Shown here: positions 61,860 through 64,000 of the stretch, piece after piece
Layout of the letters: every line of letters starts with the position of its first letter
Position numbering within the stretch: position 1 is the first letter of the stretch
Source of the DNA: AP-15 sp963845735
Lineage (GTDB): Bacteria; Pseudomonadota; Alphaproteobacteria; ATCC43930; CGMCC-115725
Direction: 5' to 3'
Assembly (NCBI GenBank): GCA_963845735.1
Contig: CAWJTR010000003.1
Span: 231,504-295,503, forward strand
Length of the DNA stretch: 64,000 nt
Notes under the pieces: model-generated
What the model was told of the DNA's origin: nothing
Seen by the model: the letters and a program-made list of their open reading frames with translations, nothing else
The model's database searches: none
Position numbers and translations under genes: made by a program

Positions 61860-62938
61860 CTAGTGGTGTGACGCGATCGCTTGGTGCCCGCGATTGACCT
61901 TTTCGATAATTCGGTCGGGGTCGGCGGTCCAGACGAACGGTTTGGGTTTACGGTTGTGCTCACCGAGATAGCGGTTGATCGCGGCCTGCAGGTCGACCAG
62001 CGAATGGAACACGCCGCGCTGCAAGCGCCGGCGGGTCAGGGTGGCAAAAAAGCCTTCGACCGCATTGGCCCAGGAGCACGAGGTCGGGGTGAAATGAAAG
62101 GTCCAGCGCGGATGGCGGCCGAGCCACTCTCGGACCTTGGGGTGCTTGTGGGCGGCGTAGTTGTCGAGGATCGCATGGACGAGCTTGCCAGCCGGGACAG
62201 CGGCCTCGATCCGGTTCAGAAAGCGGATGAATTCCTGATGGCGGTGGCGCGCCATGCACTGTCCGATGACCGAGCCGTCGAGAACATTGAGTGCCGCGAA
62301 CAGCGTGGTTGTGCCGTTACGGACGTAATCGTGGGTCATCGTCCCGGCCCGGCCCTTCTTCATCGGCAAGCCGGGCTGAGTGCGGTCAAGCGCCTGGATT
62401 TGCGACTTCTCGTCAACCGACAGCACCAGACTGTGGGCGGGCGGGTCGAGATAGAGCCCAACCACGTCGCGCAGCTTGGTGGCAAAAGCCGGGTCTTGCG
62501 ACAGCTTGAAGCGCCGTACCCGGTGCGGCTGCAGGCCGTGCGCCGCCCAGATCCGCTGCACCGAGCGCAGCGAGATGCCGCTCGCCGCCGCCATTGCTCG
62601 GCCGGTCCAATGCGTCGCCTCCCCCGGCGGCTCCGCCAGGGTCAGCGCGACGACACGGTCGACCAGCGCCGACGGCAATGGCGGCAGCCCAGGCTTTCTG
62701 GTCTTATCGTGCAGCAGGCCAGCCACGCCTTCGCGCATGAACCGCTCCTGCCAGCGCCACACACAGGGCTTCGAAACCCCGGCACGGCGCATCACCTCGG
62801 CGGTGCCGCAGCCCTCTGCCGTAGCCAGGATGATCCGCGCCCGCCAGACATGCTTTTGCGGGCTGTTGCGGTCCACACCACCGCCGCCAGTTGCTCGCGG
62901 TCAGCGGCACTCACTTCAATATTGATCCCCTCGCGCAT
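61860..62938 (-). pseudogene. IS630 family transposase, one frameshift near N-terminus
   Basis: From ATG 62938 the frame reads REGINIEVSAADREQLAAVV, then a one-base shift near 62877 leads to DRNSPQKHVWRARIILATAEG and the helix-turn-helix region VSKPCVWRWQERFMREG. The DDE core is intact: SVDEKSQIQALDRTQPGLPM, AILDNYAAHKHPKVREWLG and FTPTSCSWANAVEGFFATL (IS630 D-x-N...E). The frame ends ...IASHH with the stop TAG made of the TA target bases plus one flanking base. Programmed frameshifting is known in some IS630 members but usually in the middle of the gene. Confidence 0.85.
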
Positions 62939-62994
62939 CGCGTATTATCGCATGCGTCGCTCCAATTTGGAATCCTATGATTGCGTCGTACCAC
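61863..62994. mobile_element. IS630-family insertion sequence, complete (1132 bp)
   Basis: Terminal inverted repeats GTGGTGTGACGCGATCG and GTGGTACGACGCAATCA match at 13 of 17 positions. They are flanked by a TA duplication (61861-61862 and 62995-62996). Reconstructing the empty site gives C-TA-G, the preferred CTAG target of IS630. Confidence 0.88.
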
Positions 62995-62996
62995 TA

Positions 62997-63800
62997 GTGG
63001 CCTACCCAACGATTTCAAGCGTAACGGACCTCATAAATGAGATCGCAAGATCTGGATTGGCGGATAAGGATAACGCGCATGTCAGATTGTGGTTTCGGGG
63101 CCAACCGGAAAAAGACCTAAGCTTAAAGCCTCGCGTTTACCGAAAGCGTTTCGGGGAAAAAACGGAAGCCCAACGTCTTGCTATTGAGCGTGGCTTGGCG
63201 CATGACTTTTTAATCTCTTCAAGCTCAATTAGAAGAGGGTCGGAGACCGAAGAAGAGCTATATTTTCTCCAGCAACATTATCGCATGCCTACGCGACTTC
63301 TGGATTGGACAACCAATCCAATGGCAGCTTTATTTTTTGCCGTCGCCGAGGCCGGGTCCTCGGGGAAGCCTGAGCCCGACGGAGAGTTTTTCATGATGGA
63401 TGTATGGGCGTTCCAGCTCAATGCTGACAATCGGCCAAGGAAAGCGTATGATAAAGAATTCCGCGGGATTGCACATGCTTGGCATCCGGTATTTCGGAAG
63501 GCAGTTCAGATAATTTCTCGATGGACCAATGATCCATTTCCTGGATTTATCCTGCCCGTTCGGCCACATAATTTCGATGTCAGGATGAATTTTCAACGGA
63601 GCTGCTTCACATTTCATGTTCCCGATCAACAGAAAATTACGCGCGCTATAAACCCCTCACTCCACAGATTTCATATTCCGGGTCATAAGAAGAAGGCGAT
63701 CCGGTGGGAATTGAATGTTCTGGGCATAGATCCGTTCCGTATATATGGTGACCTGGAACATCTAGCTGATACGCTTTGCGCAGCTCACGGGGTCGCGTAA
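62997..63800 (+). CDS. FRG-domain protein
   Basis: 267 residues from GTG 62997. The FRG domain shows VRLWFRGQPEKDLSLKPRVYRKRF (F-R-G motif) and QQHYRMPTRLLDWTTNPMAALFFAVAEA, the two hallmark blocks; the C-terminal 120 residues are family-specific. FRG proteins occur in phage, plasmid and defence contexts; their activity is unknown. G+C is clearly lower than in core genes. The IS630 element lies directly before the start codon and has removed its own Shine-Dalgarno (61852-61856) by 1.1 kb. Expression is therefore probably lost or depends on the element. Confidence 0.85.
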   Translation: MAYPTISSVTDLINEIARSGLADKDNAHVRLWFRGQPEKDLSLKPRVYRKRFGEKTEAQRLAIERGLAHDFLISSSSIRRGSETEEELYFLQQHYRMPTRLLDWTTNPMAALFFAVAEAGSSGKPEPDGEFFMMDVWAFQLNADNRPRKAYDKEFRGIAHAWHPVFRKAVQIISRWTNDPFPGFILPVRPHNFDVRMNFQRSCFTFHVPDQQKITRAINPSLHRFHIPGHKKKAIRWELNVLGIDPFRIYGDLEHLADTLCAAHGVA

Positions 63801-63832
63801 ACTTCAGCAACTTCTCGCTGCGGCAAGGGCAG

Positions 63833-63858
63833 GGCGGAAAAGCGCAGCGCATTCCGCC
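63833..63858. repeat. REP-like hairpin
   Basis: GGCGGAA, twelve bases (AAGCGCAGCGCA), TTCCGCC: a perfect 7-base stem (9 of 10 with the flanking bases). It lies 29 bases before a RAYT transposase start and so is its likely cognate REP sequence. Confidence 0.7.
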
Positions 63859-63886
63859 TTTCTCCGAGGCCGGGGATACTCCCTTC

Positions 63887-64000
63887 ATGCCGGATTATCG
63901 TCGCGATCGGGTTTCGGGCGGATCGTTCTTCTTCACGGTAAACCTGCTCGACCGCCGCTCGGACCTGTTGGTGACGCAGATCGGGCCGGTCACCGTGCGA
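63887..64000 (+). CDS. REP-associated tyrosine transposase (RAYT), partial
   Basis: The first 38 codons of a Y1 (IS200/IS605-like) transposase: MPDYRRDRVSGGSFFFTVNL followed by LDRRSDLLVTQIGPV. RAYT proteins start with this Y-R-R-x-x-x-x-G-G-x-[YF]-F-F-T-V-x-L-x-x-R pattern and act on REP palindromes such as the one just upstream. The window ends before the HUH and Tyr motifs, so integrity cannot be judged. Confidence 0.85.
   Translation, partial: MPDYRRDRVSGGSFFFTVNLLDRRSDLLVTQIGPVTVR

Overview
This is a high-G+C chromosomal window with an alphaproteobacterial character. The evidence is the codon usage, the mix of M20 hydrolases, a CitE/MaoC pair, CaiB-type CoA-transferase and acyl-CoA dehydrogenase, FUSC/HlyD export genes, IS5- and IS630-type elements, and a REP-associated (RAYT) transposase with its hairpin. 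A Rhodospirillales- or Hyphomicrobiales-like soil or water organism is my best guess; no rRNA or marker gene allows a firm assignment.

Region by region. 0-8 kb: small-molecule catabolism and membrane genes (NIPSNAP, lipoprotein, M20 amidohydrolase, MaoC-CitE pair, DedA, SAM hydrolase, TerC) and a MarR-GNAT fusion regulator with an operator-like palindrome that lies over a radical-SAM gene relic. 8.5-11.6 kb: a three-gene URC-type uracil catabolism operon (URC1-like GTP cyclohydrolase II homologue, URC4/DUF1688, upp). 11.7-12.3 kb: tRNA-Phe between a dead ISNCY-type transposase and a dead integrase N-terminus. 12.3-21.2 kb: a Mo-oxidoreductase/VWA/J-domain operon, divergent acyl-CoA dehydrogenase, a chimeric carbamoylase pseudogene, aspartate dehydrogenase, frameshifted FkbM methyltransferase, nicotinamidase and an RRM protein. 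21.4-25.2 kb: deacetylase, CoA-transferase and two-subunit aconitase X. 25.5-40.7 kb: a class III adenylate cyclase, gamma-glutamyltransferase-like, SMP-30 and D-2-hydroxyacid dehydrogenase genes, a FUSC/HlyD efflux pair, GFA, a tiny DUF3096 gene, a Rieske-flavoprotein, and several frame-broken genes. 41.0-46.4 kb: a DevCA-like ABC exporter with two permeases whose ATPase carries a C-terminal cyclic-nucleotide-binding domain, then a ClC channel. 46.7-53.6 kb: an orphan sugar-type ABC ATPase, SDR, TPP enzyme, and a type III polyketide synthase coupled to a methyltransferase-MFS fusion. 53.7-64 kb: an eroded accessory region with lower G+C stretches. It holds a broken TIR-like gene, a complete IS5-family element, a deleted sthA, LysR/SdhA, an unknown membrane protein, a complete IS630-family element that separates an FRG-domain gene from its ribosome-binding site, and the start of a RAYT gene.

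Two themes run through the window. First, cyclic nucleotide signalling is suggested by three unlinked items: an adenylate cyclase, a cNMP-domain ABC ATPase and a CRP-like palindrome. Second, about fifteen loci carry single-base frameshifts, concentrated after 17 kb. These could be true decay or assembly indels, so 'pseudogene' below means only 'frame broken in this sequence'.
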